In this document: positions 1 through 12,636 of the stretch, piece after piece | Layout of the letters: every line of letters starts with the position of its first letter | How positions within the stretch are numbered: position 1 is the first letter of the stretch | Assembly (NCBI GenBank): GCA_963995505.1 | Contig: OZ023190.1 | Span: 18,284,092-18,348,091, forward strand | DNA length: 64,000 nucleotides | Direction: 5' to 3' | DNA from: Hypericum androsaemum | Taxonomy: Eukaryota; Streptophyta; Magnoliopsida; Malpighiales; Hypericaceae | Notes under the pieces: model-generated | What the model was told of the DNA's origin: nothing | What the model saw: only the letters and a program-made list of their open reading frames with translations | Database searches by the model: none | Translations under genes and position numbers: made by a program

Positions 1-1613
1 ATATCTTTTTTTTTTAATAGAAATATTGATGGATATCGACCACACCTGTGTATATTTAAAGTTTAAATGCTGTTGCGGTTCTTTTCTCCTTGCCAGCCCC
101 ACAACCTTTTCAGTACTCAAGTGACACGTATAATATAAGCCGAGACAGACTTGACCACGGTTCGAATTGAATAAAATTCGAATCAAATTAGCTCGAATTT
201 GAATTCATCAAAATCTTAAACCGTATTCAATTCGTCCAAAGTCGAATCGAATACGAATTATGATTCTTTGAATTTGAATTATTTCTCTAATTCTAATATT
301 GAATAAAAAAATTCAAAAACTACAAAATTTTTTGATAACTTTCAAAATTTTCGTAATGTTTTTGAAAAAAATTCAAAAATTTTGCTTTTTTTTATATATT
401 TCAAAATTTAGGTTTAATATTAAATATTTTTTTCGAAAAAAAATAAATTAAAGATTTGACTTGCATTTAATGTACCAAATTAAGTTGCCTACATATCATT
501 TGCTCTACTTGATGATATAATTAGATAGTAATATAAGTACTTCTTGGTACTTTCTTAAAAAATTACATAATATGGACAAATTTTAATCGAATTTACACGA
601 ATTAGACTCAAATCGAATTTGATACTCGAATTCGAATTTAACTCACCGGTTTGACGAATTGTAAAAATCTTAAACCGTATTCAATTCGTCTCATGACCGA
701 GTCGAATCAAATTGAGAACGAATCGAATCGAATCAGATTCTAACAATGGTCAGGTCTAAGCCGAGTAATGCCAACATTAGATGAAGTGATGATAGTTTAA
801 CAAAGAAGTTACTAATTCAAGTCCTTGGTAATATAAAAGTGTTAAAATATTTATTGAATTAATTTTTTAAATATTTCATACGATTTATATTTGGATTAAT
901 CAGCACAATATTATTCGGATATCAAATGGTCTAGAAGAAAAACATAACCCAAGTAATCTTATAGCAGTGAGCCAGTGACAACATTGCACGTGTGATAAAC
1001 TTTATAAAAATAAAAATAATACAATATATCAAATTTAATTTGTACAAATATTTTAGTATAGCAGCATGCTAATTGACTGGGCCTTATCCAAAGTTTAACC
1101 AGGCCCAAAATTTGTTGGGAGCGTTCTATTGAGCTTTGGGCGGGAGAACTACATGCAGGTCCAATGGTCCCGCGGACACGGGATCGAGAACACTTTATTG
1201 TGGATCAGATCGGCCCAAATCTGCCGTTGGAGATTTAATCATCAAATCAACTAATCAGATTAACTGGTAAAAAATAATTTTACTCTAGAAATATTAGATC
1301 TCAGTTATGAAAGTATAGTATTTATAAAGAATATTTTGTTTTATTATTATATTGAAATTTGTCTTAAGTTAATTTAAGAAAAATTCGAATTCTGAATTGT
1401 TTTGACAAAAAGTTAACACAAACCATTAGCTATACCCATATTGGTTTTCATCTCTCTACAAATTCCACATAACTGTTGTTCCTCTATACATTTGGTAAAT
1501 TTAAAGAGTAGAAGTGAATATGCTGTCCGAAGCCAATAAATCATATGATATAGTACAACCGAAACCAGATTACCCACTTATCTCGAAAGAAAAAAAACAG
1601 ATTACCCACCCGC
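1..1613. other. Intergenic, AT-rich
   Basis: No gene is supported here. The stretch is AT-rich and contains one inverted-repeat element at 145-756, listed separately. The remainder up to the 3' end of the GT14 gene shows no coherent reading frame or recognisable RNA gene. Confidence 0.6.
145..756. mobile_element. Non-autonomous MITE-like DNA element
   Basis: The nine bases TAAGCCGAG occur directly before (136-144) and directly after (757-765) this segment, as a target-site duplication would. The ends are imperfect inverted repeats: GACTTGACCACGGTT from 148 matches GACCTGACCATTGTT read back from 756 at 12 of 15 positions. The interior is AT-rich, has no coding potential, and repeats a block of about 27 bases (around 212 and 666). 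An 8-9 bp duplication fits a hAT or Mutator MITE. The superfamily is not certain and the left end is ragged by three bases. Confidence 0.6.
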
Positions 1614-2759
1614 TTAATCCGTCAAGATCACATCCTTGGCTATACTCATCAACTGCCCGATCGACTCCGCCGAGAGTTTCCTCGCGAACAGAAACGGGTG
1701 CGTGACGCGCCGCCGAGTTGCATCCGAACCGTTCCGGTCTCTCCCATCGGCGCCGTACCTAGGGGTGGCCTTCCTCAGGCGCGTGATCAGCGCGGGGCCC
1801 ACCTCCGTCGTGGCGTACGTACGGGGGTGGCCCCCACGGCTTCCCTTCCAGTCCACGTGCGTCAGCGTCGCCGCCACCGACCCCTGCGGGTCCCGCATGT
1901 GGATGAGGGTAGGAAAGTAATTCTCTTCCGGGTAGCACGCGCCCAAGTCCACGCACGCCAGATCGAACTTGGGCCAAATCTCTTTGTCACTCACCACCAC
2001 GCTCGCGTGCTCGCGCGTCAGCGCCCAGAACTGCGACCCGATCCGGAACTCTTCCAGCGGCACTTCCGGGAGCATTGGGCCCTCACCACGCGCGGCCCAC
2101 CTCCCCCGTGCCCACGGCTCGCGGTCCAGAATTTCAATAAAGCTACTCGTGGAGCGCGTGAGGGTCCGGTGCACGAACCGGAGAGACCTCAGCGGGATGC
2201 AGGACGGCGACAGCAGGGCAAATATGTAATTCTCCGGGTCGTCGAGTAGCGCGTGGGCGAGAAGCCGACGCGCGGCGGCGGCGAGCGTGGGTGAGTGCCT
2301 GCGCGTGGGCTGGGACGGGATCACCCGCCCGGAGAACACCCCGGAGAAAGGAGGTGCATAGCTCTTGGTGGGGTCCGCGTGGACGTAGATGTTGAAGAAG
2401 CGGTTACTGTTACTGCCGTTATCCTCCGTTCGGTTGAAGAAGAGCTCCCAGAGTGGCGCGAAGGGGAGCGGGGTGGTGGTTATGAACATGAAGGCCACTT
2501 TCTTGTTGGGGGAGGCCACGGTTGCGTTGACTCTTGAGGCCAGGTCGAGGAGGCGCGCGTCGTCGTTGACTTCCCCCTGTTTGGTGTGGTTTTGGCGGGA
2601 AATGGAGGAGGCGTGGGGTCTGGACAAGAGAACGGTAGGACCGACCACGTTTTGGCCTGTCGGAATGGTGACGGTGACGGTGAAAATGACGGCTAACGGT
2701 AAGCAGAGGAGGAGTGCACATAAGAATGAGAGTGGGTTTGGAATTGGACACACCACCAT
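1614..2759 (-). CDS. GT14 family (core-2/I-branching type) glycosyltransferase
   Basis: Single-exon gene of 381 aa, the usual size for plant BC10-like GT14 proteins. It resembles core-2/I-branching beta-1,6-N-acetylglucosaminyltransferases, Golgi type II membrane proteins; the plant acceptors are mostly unknown. Residues 9-31 form one hydrophobic segment, a likely signal anchor, so the catalytic part would face the Golgi lumen. The family landmark FALLSPSC is at 180-187, followed by GSQFW (241-245), a PEEN block near 277-280 and HVDW (301-304). The coding sequence is GC-rich compared with its flanks. The ATG at 2757-2759 gives the hydrophobic N-terminus at once, and no better start lies upstream. 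By position it corresponds to Arabidopsis At4g32290. Family assignment is firm; substrate is not known. Confidence 0.9.
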   Translation of the reverse strand: MVVCPIPNPLSFLCALLLCLPLAVIFTVTVTIPTGQNVVGPTVLLSRPHASSISRQNHTKQGEVNDDARLLDLASRVNATVASPNKKVAFMFITTTPLPFAPLWELFFNRTEDNGSNSNRFFNIYVHADPTKSYAPPFSGVFSGRVIPSQPTRRHSPTLAAAARRLLAHALLDDPENYIFALLSPSCIPLRSLRFVHRTLTRSTSSFIEILDREPWARGRWAARGEGPMLPEVPLEEFRIGSQFWALTREHASVVVSDKEIWPKFDLACVDLGACYPEENYFPTLIHMRDPQGSVAATLTHVDWKGSRGGHPRTYATTEVGPALITRLRKATPRYGADGRDRNGSDATRRRVTHPFLFARKLSAESIGQLMSIAKDVILTD

Positions 2760-5692
2760 CTTTATCTCCTTCTCTCTTGATGTCTCTTTTAATTGGGTCT
2801 AGCTAGTTTCATTAATGAAGGGTACAAGTGTGGAGGTGTACTTGGAGGCTTGTTCCTGATAATTAATAAGGTGATCAATCAGCTGGAGGGAATTGGGGCT
2901 TGGTTAGTTTAATTATGATGATGGGTGATTAGTTATCAATCTTAATTTATAGTTATAAGTTGTGATTCAAATTTGTTAACAGCAGAGAGCTAGTTACATG
3001 CATGTTATTTCTAATACAAGAGTTATTTTAACTTAACTAATAAATTTCGTGTTTGAATTTGTACGAATTATAGTGTTAAATATCATATTCAGATTAAAAT
3101 TGTATTAGTCGGTACAGTAGATACCGCCATTGAGAAAAAAGTGACATGCATGTTTTCTGTTGTGGGAGGTGTCCTAATTTTGATTTTCAGCGGTGATTAA
3201 GGGAGCAGCTCTCTATCTTTTTGAATGCGGAGGGATGAACCATGTTCGTTCTGGGTTAAAGGGGAAGGTTATTAATGTGACTAGGGCTCGCGAAAACGTT
3301 CTAAGAGTGGGAGAGAGTGGCAAGGTTTAGGTGGTGGTAGCGATGGGTGGGAAAAAAGAGTATTGCTATAACCGTATCCAACTCGATCTTTATTATATAC
3401 CGAGCTATGAGATTAAATTGCTCACATATTATATTAAAATTTTTTTTACACTTATAAATTAGATCTATTTTCACTTTTTTTTTAAATATTTAGTCAAATC
3501 CTAACTAATTTGTGTAGTTTTTTGTGCATGTATCGGTTAGGAGTTATCTTGTTTACGTACTCGTGGCTTCCATGCATATGACCTACTCAGCTCCGAGTAA
3601 GGGACTTTGCGCGATTGCATTATATAAATATTATAGCGAAAAAGGATAAGAGCGCCGATGCCGAAAATTTGTACGATTACGGGGTAGTAATCGTTTTTTT
3701 TCCGAGGGAATGGTAGTGAACGTTTTAGATCCCAGTAATTGGAGATAAATTGGGATTTGACACTAATAGGGTTTGGGGGTTCTTCAAGCAGCCCAACCCA
3801 TAGTTCCATGTGTGCCCTTTTTCATTTGTCCTATTGAAGGTCGAGCACTACAGGATATTTTTTTAGTGGTTATTTCAAGTTCCAACAGTATTTTTCTTAA
3901 GTCGGTGAGGTTCGAACCCAAAATATTTTATGTGATTTCAGTTCTTTTACTACTTAAACTAATTATTATTGGGCCGTGTGTCGCGTTTGGGCCTGAGTTT
4001 TCCAGGTATTTGGTATTTGGGCCTGTTGGTTCATTGCAAGTGTTGGGCTTTGTAGTTTGTACATTTTGGGGAATTGGTTGGGTCAAATCGTTTGTTCCTT
4101 TTAGTCTGGGTATAGTCGCTTTGGTCAATTTTGGTATTGTGAGCTTATGTGTATAATAATAGTATGGGCCTTACAAAATGATGCCTTATAAGGCACAAGA
4201 ACGCGTAGGCCGGTATTGATTTTGATGAATTTGGTGTTTATCAATATAGTTTATTGTCAATCAATAATCGGAGTTGATCGAATTTCTTTACCGGGATATT
4301 TGGTTTAAGTTTTAAGAATAAAAAATATAGACCAAAAAAATCATTCTTAAATAAGATTCAAAAATATCCGATCGTAAAAACAATTTAGAAAAATATAGTG
4401 TATCGATATTAACAATGGGAATCAAAATTCCAATGTTGCATAAGCCGTATCATTATGCCTGTCACGTAGAATCGGCGGATTTTGGTCCCCAACGGGGAAT
4501 CAAATTCCACCACTGCCACCAATACAATGTGAGTAGGATATTGATAGATCCTGTCTCGTTTTTTAAATATTGGTGGGTCAATTTTTACCCTTTGCGAAAA
4601 TGACAAAAAATTTTTTGGAAGGAGAACAAAATCCAATACCGTCTAGAACCCGGAGTTTATGTCAACCTAGCTAAATTTTTTTCACCAAAAAAAATTCCAC
4701 CAATACCAATAATAATTTCGTAAATAAAGTGGGGCCATACAAAGACAATCACACCAAGTCCTTTTCGCGTACGTTATTGTCCAACACTTAAATATAGGCA
4801 TATCACCGCCAAGCATTTCCGGCTTAAATCACGAGGTTCAGAACATCTAGTTTCTTAGTCCTATATAAGAAAAAGAGAAGGAGCATATTATGATATTACC
4901 AAAAATACATAAAAGCTAGCAACAAGCTAGTCTCTGCTGGCAACACAAAAAGTTAGGTCCGCAGGTTTTATTTTTATTTTTTGGGGGTTTTATAATTGAA
5001 AGGAAATGACGTGCACAATAATCAACCAAAGTCCGAGCTTTTTTAAATATTTTTTATCAGAGTCGAACACAAAATCACATACTATTTTAGAAAATAATTC
5101 TCAGAACGATGATTTTTACATGTGTCTTGGATAAATTCAAGTATTATACTATTTAAACCAAAATCCATAAATACCACTCCGATCTTGTTCGTAAAAGGAG
5201 GTGGATAACAGGAAGATCAGTGCCTCACTAAATGGCTAGAAGTTTCAAAAATAGCGATGTGGTTCCAGGTAACCATCATCATATTGGTCAACTACCCCCA
5301 CCGGTTCGCTGTGTGAATGATTAATGAAAGATAATCAACTGAACAAAAGGGCACTTGCCAAAATATATATGCAACCAAATTTGCAGTATATTAATCCAAT
5401 TTGCATAAATTTTGACTTTATTAACCTCTCATAACAAAATGAACTCTTTCGCTTATAGGACAGCACAAGATAAGATTTTCACTAAAACGAGGATATACAA
5501 CAAGATGACAAACTCAGCAGTTATCACATAGCCCCAAGCATCAAAATCCTCACAATCACTAACTCGGCTTCCCCATCTTGTGCAGGAATAACATGATATC
5601 AAATGAAAAAAGAAGCTACAGAGAGAAATACATACATATACAATGACAAGTCAATGACTATATATAAGCATGTGGGAGATTTTAAAAAAAAA
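2760..5692. other. Intergenic, no gene seen
   Basis: This covers the upstream side of the GT14 gene and the 3' side of the ANTH gene. It is AT-rich with only short incidental open frames. The last 100-150 bases before 5693 probably include the ANTH gene's 3' UTR. No repeat with clear ends was recognised. Confidence 0.5.
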
Positions 5693-7606
5693 TCAATAAG
5701 GAGCATGGTAGTACCCGGCAGGGGCTCCCATACCATTGACCGGCGGCATTCCGTAAGGCATCACCGCCGGGGAACCTGTCGTATAGTATCCCACGCCATT
5801 GACTTTAGCCAAACTAGCTTGGCCTTGCATCCCCTCCCTGGCATACTGCTGCCACACCACCTGTTCCCGCACAAGCAGGTGCTGTTTCTTCTCCATATCA
5901 GCCATCTGCACGTACGAGGGAGGCGGGACGGTCAAGGATGCAGCAAAAGGGTCCTGGTTGAAAGTCTGGACCGTCCCATCAGGAGCTGGGAGTGCCAAAA
6001 CTGGCGTGGCGCTCTTCCCTGGCCTGGGTAATGCCACACTGCTGGCACTCCCTCCGCTCAACTGTGAAGTGCTTACGTGCTGCCTCACCACCCCTTGATC
6101 ATACATCCCGTTCAACAACAGCGAGTCGAACCCTCCAGCCAAATCTGCCTTCTGCTTGGCCAGATTACTTGCAGTCTCAACCAATGCCAACTCCCAATCC
6201 GCCTTCCCTGGTTCCGCTGCCGGATTCTGCCAAGCGGAGGTAACTTGTGGCTTTCCATCCGAGGAGAAAGCCTCCCATGATCCATTCCCACCAGCAGGGC
6301 CATTGAACAAAGCCAAAGCCAACTGGTTCCCCTGATCATTGGCAGACACCGCATCCTCCCTCAAATTAACCAAATCCTCAAGCGGCTGCTGGGGCTTGGT
6401 CTCCGGCTCAGGAGGCGGTGGTGGAGGAGGAGCATGACTCTCCGGCGCAGGCAGCGCCTTGATCTCATTCATATCAGGGACAGGCTCCTCCTCGACAACC
6501 TCGTTCTTCTCCTCAACCTTCCTCTCGGGGCTCTTCCCCCTCTTAGCCCTATCCCTCAAAAACTCCTCCAGAGTCTCCAACAGCTTCCCAGTAATCCTCT
6601 GCACCTCAGGATACTCACCCGACCTCGCAACCCCGGTATCCTTACACCAATTATAGAACTGGATCAGCTCATCAATCTGCTTCGCGGCGCTCGCGTAAGC
6701 ATCGAACGCCTTAACGCAATCCGGATACTCCATATCGAAGAACTTATCGAGCAACACAGCCAAAACCTCGCAGACATCCGCATACAACTGGAAGCTCTCT
6801 TTAACAACAGGGTAAAGAGCCATCAGAACCAACCTGCTGGTCTTCGCCAGGCCCGTCGGCCGGCACGACAGGAACCGGTCAAGCAGCCGCTGCAAGTGGC
6901 CCATCTTCCCGAATATTCTCTCCGGCTTCATGTCCCTCAGCGGCGTAACCGCCACCGCAACCGCAACAATCGCTCTCTCCTCGCTCATGTCCCCGAAGGA
7001 CCTGGTCCTGCGTGGCGCCCCGTAACCGCCACCACTCCCGTCGCCCTCCCGCCTGTAGTCCCCGTAGTCGTTGTACTCGTACGTCCGGGGAGGAGGAGAC
7101 CGGAAATCCCCCCTCCCGCCGGCGCCTCTCGCCTTCCGATCGAAGAGGATCAGCTCGAGGCGCTGGTCCAGGTACATGGCGTAGGTGCGGACGAAGGCGG
7201 AGTGGTCCCAGGAGCTGGAATGGGCCTCGTCGCGGAAGTCGGACATGTTGAGGAGCCTAGCGCCTCGGCGGGTGGCGTAGAGGATCTCATCCTGGAAGAG
7301 CGGGTCGCCGTCGGCGAGGAGGCGGTGGACGAGGGCGAGCGTTTTAATCGCGACGATCCAGTCGCGCGTCTTTCCTAGGCGCTTGGAGACGGAAGCGACG
7401 CAGGCGTGGACGTAGCCTCGGGATAGGGAGGTCAGGTAGAGGATCTCGCGCACGTGCTTCTCGTTGGCCGGCTCGTCGTCGTGGCTGGTCGCCTTGACGA
7501 TCGCCACCTCGAGATCCGGCGCCATGTTGCTCGCCACCTTGGCGATCCCGATGCTCGTCTGGTCCTTCACCGTCCCTATCGCTTTCCGTATCGTGCTCGG
7601 CGCCAT
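5693..7606 (-). CDS. ANTH-domain clathrin assembly protein (AP180/CALM type)
   Basis: Intronless gene of 637 aa. An ANTH domain fills roughly residues 25-300, beginning after the short N-terminal helix; a basic cluster K38...K50-H51 lies where these proteins bind phosphoinositides. The C-terminal half is low-complexity and proline-rich, with an acidic/basic stretch near 350-390, a run of prolines near 395, and a DPF motif at 552-554 of the kind that binds adaptor appendages. The family recruits clathrin and adaptors to PtdIns(4,5)P2 membranes during endocytosis at the plasma membrane and trans-Golgi network. The length is close to that of Arabidopsis At4g32285, which also holds the matching place in gene order. 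The ATG at 7604-7606 starts directly with the conserved MAPSTIRKAIG helix. Domain assignment is firm; the exact paralogue name is inferred. Confidence 0.95.
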   Translation of the reverse strand: MAPSTIRKAIGTVKDQTSIGIAKVASNMAPDLEVAIVKATSHDDEPANEKHVREILYLTSLSRGYVHACVASVSKRLGKTRDWIVAIKTLALVHRLLADGDPLFQDEILYATRRGARLLNMSDFRDEAHSSSWDHSAFVRTYAMYLDQRLELILFDRKARGAGGRGDFRSPPPRTYEYNDYGDYRREGDGSGGGYGAPRRTRSFGDMSEERAIVAVAVAVTPLRDMKPERIFGKMGHLQRLLDRFLSCRPTGLAKTSRLVLMALYPVVKESFQLYADVCEVLAVLLDKFFDMEYPDCVKAFDAYASAAKQIDELIQFYNWCKDTGVARSGEYPEVQRITGKLLETLEEFLRDRAKRGKSPERKVEEKNEVVEEEPVPDMNEIKALPAPESHAPPPPPPPEPETKPQQPLEDLVNLREDAVSANDQGNQLALALFNGPAGGNGSWEAFSSDGKPQVTSAWQNPAAEPGKADWELALVETASNLAKQKADLAGGFDSLLLNGMYDQGVVRQHVSTSQLSGGSASSVALPRPGKSATPVLALPAPDGTVQTFNQDPFAASLTVPPPSYVQMADMEKKQHLLVREQVVWQQYAREGMQGQASLAKVNGVGYYTTGSPAVMPYGMPPVNGMGAPAGYYHAPY

Positions 7607-8960
7607 CGCGGCCGTCCGATCTGAGGACCGCTGGTCAAAGAAGTCTCCAAGGCGTTGACTTAACTCGGCGGGTGATATAAGAAGAAGAAGAAAACGGAGG
7701 CGGCGGGTTGGTTTTATTTTTCAGGAGCCGAGTAGATTTTCAAGACTATTTAGGTGGGTTCGGTTTGGGCAGACGTGGAGGGATCAGGACCGTCGGATTC
7801 AAGATCGTAGATCTCGAGTGTCGGCGTGAGCTTTGTCCGAAACAAGGGGGAAGATACTTCAGGGGGGTGGGTTTTGCTATTAATCCACAACCTGGTTATT
7901 GAGTTGCTGTACTAAGAAGCCTAGATAAAGTTTTAAGATAGTTGTTCTAATTTCGCATATTTGGTAAAGACAAAATAACATGGTTATTGCGTTAAGAGAC
8001 TTTCTAAATGTGTATTATTGATGGATCAACTGCTTTAATTACGCGTGCTGTTTACGGTGATTACGACTTCCCCCCTCCTTTTTAAGTGGGGTGCTCCCCT
8101 TTTTGGAGTCAATTTATTTATTTGCCATGTTTTATGCTTTAGATAGATTCCTCTAATGTGTGAGATTTCGGTTTTAATTAAAGATTTCCCCCCAAAGATT
8201 TATCTTACAACATTAAATTATTCTTTCTCCTTTTCTTTTTCTCTTTCCTGGGTACATGATAAAGACTAAACATTTATGAAATAATGAAATCCGGTGATTG
8301 GTCTTATTGAAAAACTTTGTCACGGCCCAACCAATCGATCGAAGGCTATGTCTACAGAACCTGGCCCATCAAGATCCTGCAGAACCTACAGTTATGAAGC
8401 GATAATTAATTTGACAATCCAAAAATAGATCAGTCTAAATTACATTTCCAATTACTTGGAAGTTAAATACTCTCAATATTTTCCTGTATCGAAACAAAAA
8501 TTTCCTTATTGCGGAGACCATGAACGTTTCTCTGTTTTGGTTTTTTTTTTTGGTGGAAACTCTGTTTTGGTTTTGATATGGAGCAAAATAAGGTACATGC
8601 GGTATATGAGTTTAGTCGTGGGCTTAGGCCCGGTTAATGGGTGTAGTTGTTTAGGCCCAAGTTAGTGAGTCGATCGTGTTCAAATCTTATTTGAGGATAA
8701 CTTGCAGGCTCAAATCTAAATATCATAATTTAATTCTCTTATCCCTGAATTGTTTTATTTGAAAGATAGTTTAGTTATCTCAAATTTGCCCAAAAAAGGT
8801 TTAGGTATCTCAATGAAAAGTTAGAGTACCTTGGTTTAGGGACTACTTTAAGGAATTATGATTGGTTTAATGAAAAATTAGATGTAAACGACCTTAGGAT
8901 GAAGAAAGAAAAGAAAGATGCGTTTTTTCTCGTCTCGGGTGTTAAAAGGAGGAGAGGGAA

Positions 8961-9017
8961 GTAGGAGAGAGAGTATGAGAGAGAGAGTATGAGAGAGAGA
9001 GAGAGGAGGAGAGAGAG
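8961..9017. repeat. GA-rich microsatellite
   Basis: A purine-only tract dominated by GA dinucleotides, broken twice by TAT. Nothing marks it as regulatory beyond its composition. Confidence 0.85.
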
Positions 9018-10299
9018 TTAGTTAATTAATTTTAAATGTGGTATTTTTTTTGTCATATTACATTTCAGCAATAATTAAACTCACTCGGTCGCTACTTGTC
9101 TGTCACGTCAGGTCAAAATAAAAAATATTTTAAACCCGTTTGGCCATGCAGTTGCTCGGTTCCTGCCTGAAAAAAGTGTGAACCACAAGGACTGAATTAC
9201 TAATTTTAAACTACTTAACGTAAATTGTGAAACCATGAAACCACAAAGTACTAATATACAATTTTTTCTAATAGATAATCTAAGCTCAGAATTATTCAAT
9301 CTCTTCTTTTAGTAGAATGATTCTAATTATCGACTAATAACTTAGATTTAATTGTTTAGTTGAAATTGGTACGAGCATATCAATTTTGGACTCAATTTTA
9401 TGTAGGTCTTTTCACAAAGTTTTAAGATTTCAACAAATTCTTTTCAATATTTATCTTAAATTTCTTTGTATGAGGTTTTATTTTTAGTAAGTAAGTGTCA
9501 TAATCGATGTTGACTTGTTTATTATCAGCCAAAATTTTCATTATCTAACTGATCAAAAATATGTTGTCTTCACATGGAATATGAAAATGTCTTCCTCTAT
9601 TAGGTTTTGATTTTTTCATTGGCAAAAGAAAAAATACATATACAAAAAGTTTTTGAAATACAAATAGAAGCGTTTAATTTATAAAAGTAAATAACTTGTT
9701 TATCCAAATGAAAACTTTGCATAAACATTTAGTCTTTGAGCTCCAGCACTTTGAACATTTTGTCTATTTTTTGAATTAAAAATATATATAATTTTCAAAA
9801 ACAATACTCTAACCAATAAAAGATCGTTAAGATTTGTTCTTTGAAAAAAGGGAAATGAAGTTTTGGAATTATCAGATAAAATTTTATAGTTTTTTTAGAT
9901 GAAGCTACAAGTTAATCCTTATATTCAGATGTATTTTGATTTTTATGATATGTCGTGTATTTTCTCCTACGAATGGCCCTACCTTAGAGGAGTCAGTAAG
10001 ATATCTCTTGTTCTCAAGTGTGGATATGTTCCATAAACTCACAATTTTTCTATTGTCCAAGATTTTTGTATTAATTCTGCTACCATTTTAAGTTTGATTC
10101 ATATGCTTCTTTTCTGGCTCTGTAGCTAGGCCAGTACAAGTAGTTATATAGTTTATTGCTCAGTTTCACCTTGAGCTGTTGGAGAATGTGAGCTTTTGGT
10201 TAACTGCGTCTTTTTTTTACATTTGAATTCAGAATCAAACTCATAACATTCTAAAAATTTTGTGTGTGCTTTTCTAGAAAACTGTCACAGCGGGCTACT

Positions 10300-11850
10300 A
10301 GACTATCTTGCATATTCATTCATTTGTTTAAGAAGGCAAGATTGTCGAGTTGCTTCAAAAAATTGATTCGAGAAGAAATAAATCTATAAAAAAGAAAGTT
10401 CACTCCTTGAAGAATGGGGCTTTTGTTGACTATCGCAGTTGGGTAATTAATCAGACTTTTGTTATTGTTCTTTGTATTTTGTTACAATTTTCTGAAAAAA
10501 TGGAAAGGAAAAGAATTGCCTGCTTAGGAATACATCAAATCTTCCTTTTATCATCCTTAAAAAAGCATCTTCTTTTAACCGGTTCAATATGATGGTTTCC
10601 AGGTTAGTAATTTAAATGTGAAGATAAGTTTATAATTTTTTCAGAACTTGGGAGATTTACTCTCCGCACTAACTGAACAAGTAATATCTCATCTCATCGA
10701 ACTTCTCCTTGTGCTCCTGCAAGGCGAGGAGGCTCGCTTCCCTCCAATCCGGACAGACGTGTTGCACCTCGCTTTTGAGCTAAAACAGGAAGAGGTTGGT
10801 CAATACGGTGAGCGGTATCTTCTCCTTCCAGATCAAAGAATTATCCATGTTGAAGACCTTGCGGATCGATTTTGAGTTTCTGTAATTGCTGATCTTCTGA
10901 GCTATGAGGTATGAAATGAAACTTGCAAGCTCAAGACTTCGAGATAATCAGCCACCTGTTACAAAAATAAGGCCAGAGTTAAATAACCCTAATCGACCCT
11001 ATTATATCATTTCTAATTATAATTTCACAAAATACGACCCACATAAAAAGTACATAAAATTACGGTGATATGCAAAACAGATAAACCATTCACAAAGGTA
11101 TGACATTTTTTTATCACATTCACCTACCTTCCATTCTTGACTTTTTTTGTGCTTAGACAAAGTTTTTCTCATATTTTGCAGAAATCTGTTGTTCAAGACT
11201 ACCTTGATTGCCTAGCAAGTAAGTCCCTCATCACGGCAAGAATTATGAATATATGAGAATTTTTACCGACTTGTTATTTTTCAGATACTAGCAGAAAATA
11301 CATGAAGAAACTTAAGATGATTAAACATTATCCATGTATGTTTCTTTGTCATGTACAAATACTTGCATTATATTATTTGCCTATGTCAAAAATGTATTTA
11401 GTCTAACGACAAATGACTTTCTCAACTTGAGGGAGGTCCATGTTCAAGTGCTAGCAAATCTAATCTTGGTGGATAAATTTACCTTTCAAAAGAAATATTA
11501 TTTGCCTATGATGCACTAATGTAGGGGCTCAGAGGAAAAAGAATAGGGTACATCTTGGAAGAGAGGAAAAAATTACCAGAACTGTTTAAGCATGAAAGCA
11601 TCAATAGCTTGATGGATTTCAACATTGAAAATGGAAGAATAATCATAAGTTTGAATTTATTTTGCATCTACATAACTCGGAGAAAATTAAAATAACTCAG
11701 ATTATCATTGAGAACTTGCCATTTATTCTTTTCATTGATATTACGTTATCTAATTTCTTTGATATTTTTGTGCACAGATCACGAGCATGATGAAGAGTCA
11801 CACAGCGGAGCTCACCTCGTATAATTTTCATTCATCTTCTCAACAGTCAA
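10300..11850 (+). pseudogene. Possible relics of a degenerate gene, unidentified
   Basis: Several short stretches look like exons with splice-site-like borders. One is at about 10341-10440, ending at a GT. Another is a mini-segment at about 11181-11219 preceded by TTTTGCAG and followed by GTAAGT. Others start at about 11285 and 11780 after CAG. The block 10648-10875 has higher GC and is open on the plus strand; its minus strand also reads like protein interrupted by two stops. I do not recognise a family and cannot say which strand was coding. It may instead be a non-coding transcript or chance. Confidence 0.25.
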
Positions 11851-12403
11851 TTTAGTGACATAGAACAAATACAATTACTATGAGTAAATCACAAACGGTA
11901 AACACCATTTATTTTGTGGTTATGAATGTTTATTGATGTCTGCACAGATTATGTTAGAATAAAAAAGTGGGGGATATTTTTGAAAAGGACACTAGGGTGT
12001 TCTAGTAAAAATATTTTGGTTAAGGTATTGAGATAGTATTTATTAGAGTTTTTGTTATGATATGTTTTATCAATTACCTTAGGTGATGTACATATGTACA
12101 GATGGTGTAACTTCGTTGGTAGTTTTTGAGAGTTTAATACACTTGTACTTATATAAAAAACTAATCTCAAATCAACAAATGAAATATTAAATCAATAAAA
12201 TGAAATGTATCTTACTTGTTGAAAAAAATGAAATGTCAAGTCCACAGGTTAAAAAAAACTAATCTCAGATAAAAAAATGAAATGTATTTTACTTGTTAAA
12301 CAAAAATGAAACGTTTTTTTTCAATAATTGTCGGTCCAGTAAGTGTCCAAATATTAGGCGGTAAAAAAATATTGTCATTTCGATTAGATATAGAAGAAGA
12401 TAT

Positions 12404-12630
12404 ATGTTGCAATCACATATACCACCGGACATCTCGGCTCAGCCTACGCCGTTGAGGGACCAGTCATGTTGCCCAGGCCGCCGTCCTAGTCCACGCAGAT
12501 CCACACGCCCGAGGCCATCGTACTTGACAGTGAAGGAGAAGGAGAAGAAGGAGGAGAAGGAGAAGAAGAAGGAGGAGAAGAAGGAGAAGAAGAAGGAGAA
12601 GAAGAAGAAGAAGAAGAAGTTTTTGGGTTG
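12404..12630. repeat. GAAGGA purine microsatellite in a low-complexity block
   Basis: From about 12531 to 12619 the sequence is almost entirely GAAGGA/GAAGAA units. On the plus strand it would encode Lys/Glu, on the minus strand Ser/Pro or Leu, so apparent open frames here are repeat artefacts. It abuts the copia fragment at 12637-12779. Confidence 0.85.
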
Positions 12631-12636
12631 AGGATG

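Noticed and set aside
6434..7378. 314-codon plus-strand frame
   Set aside because: It is antisense to the GC-rich ANTH gene, where opposing frames stay open because of composition.
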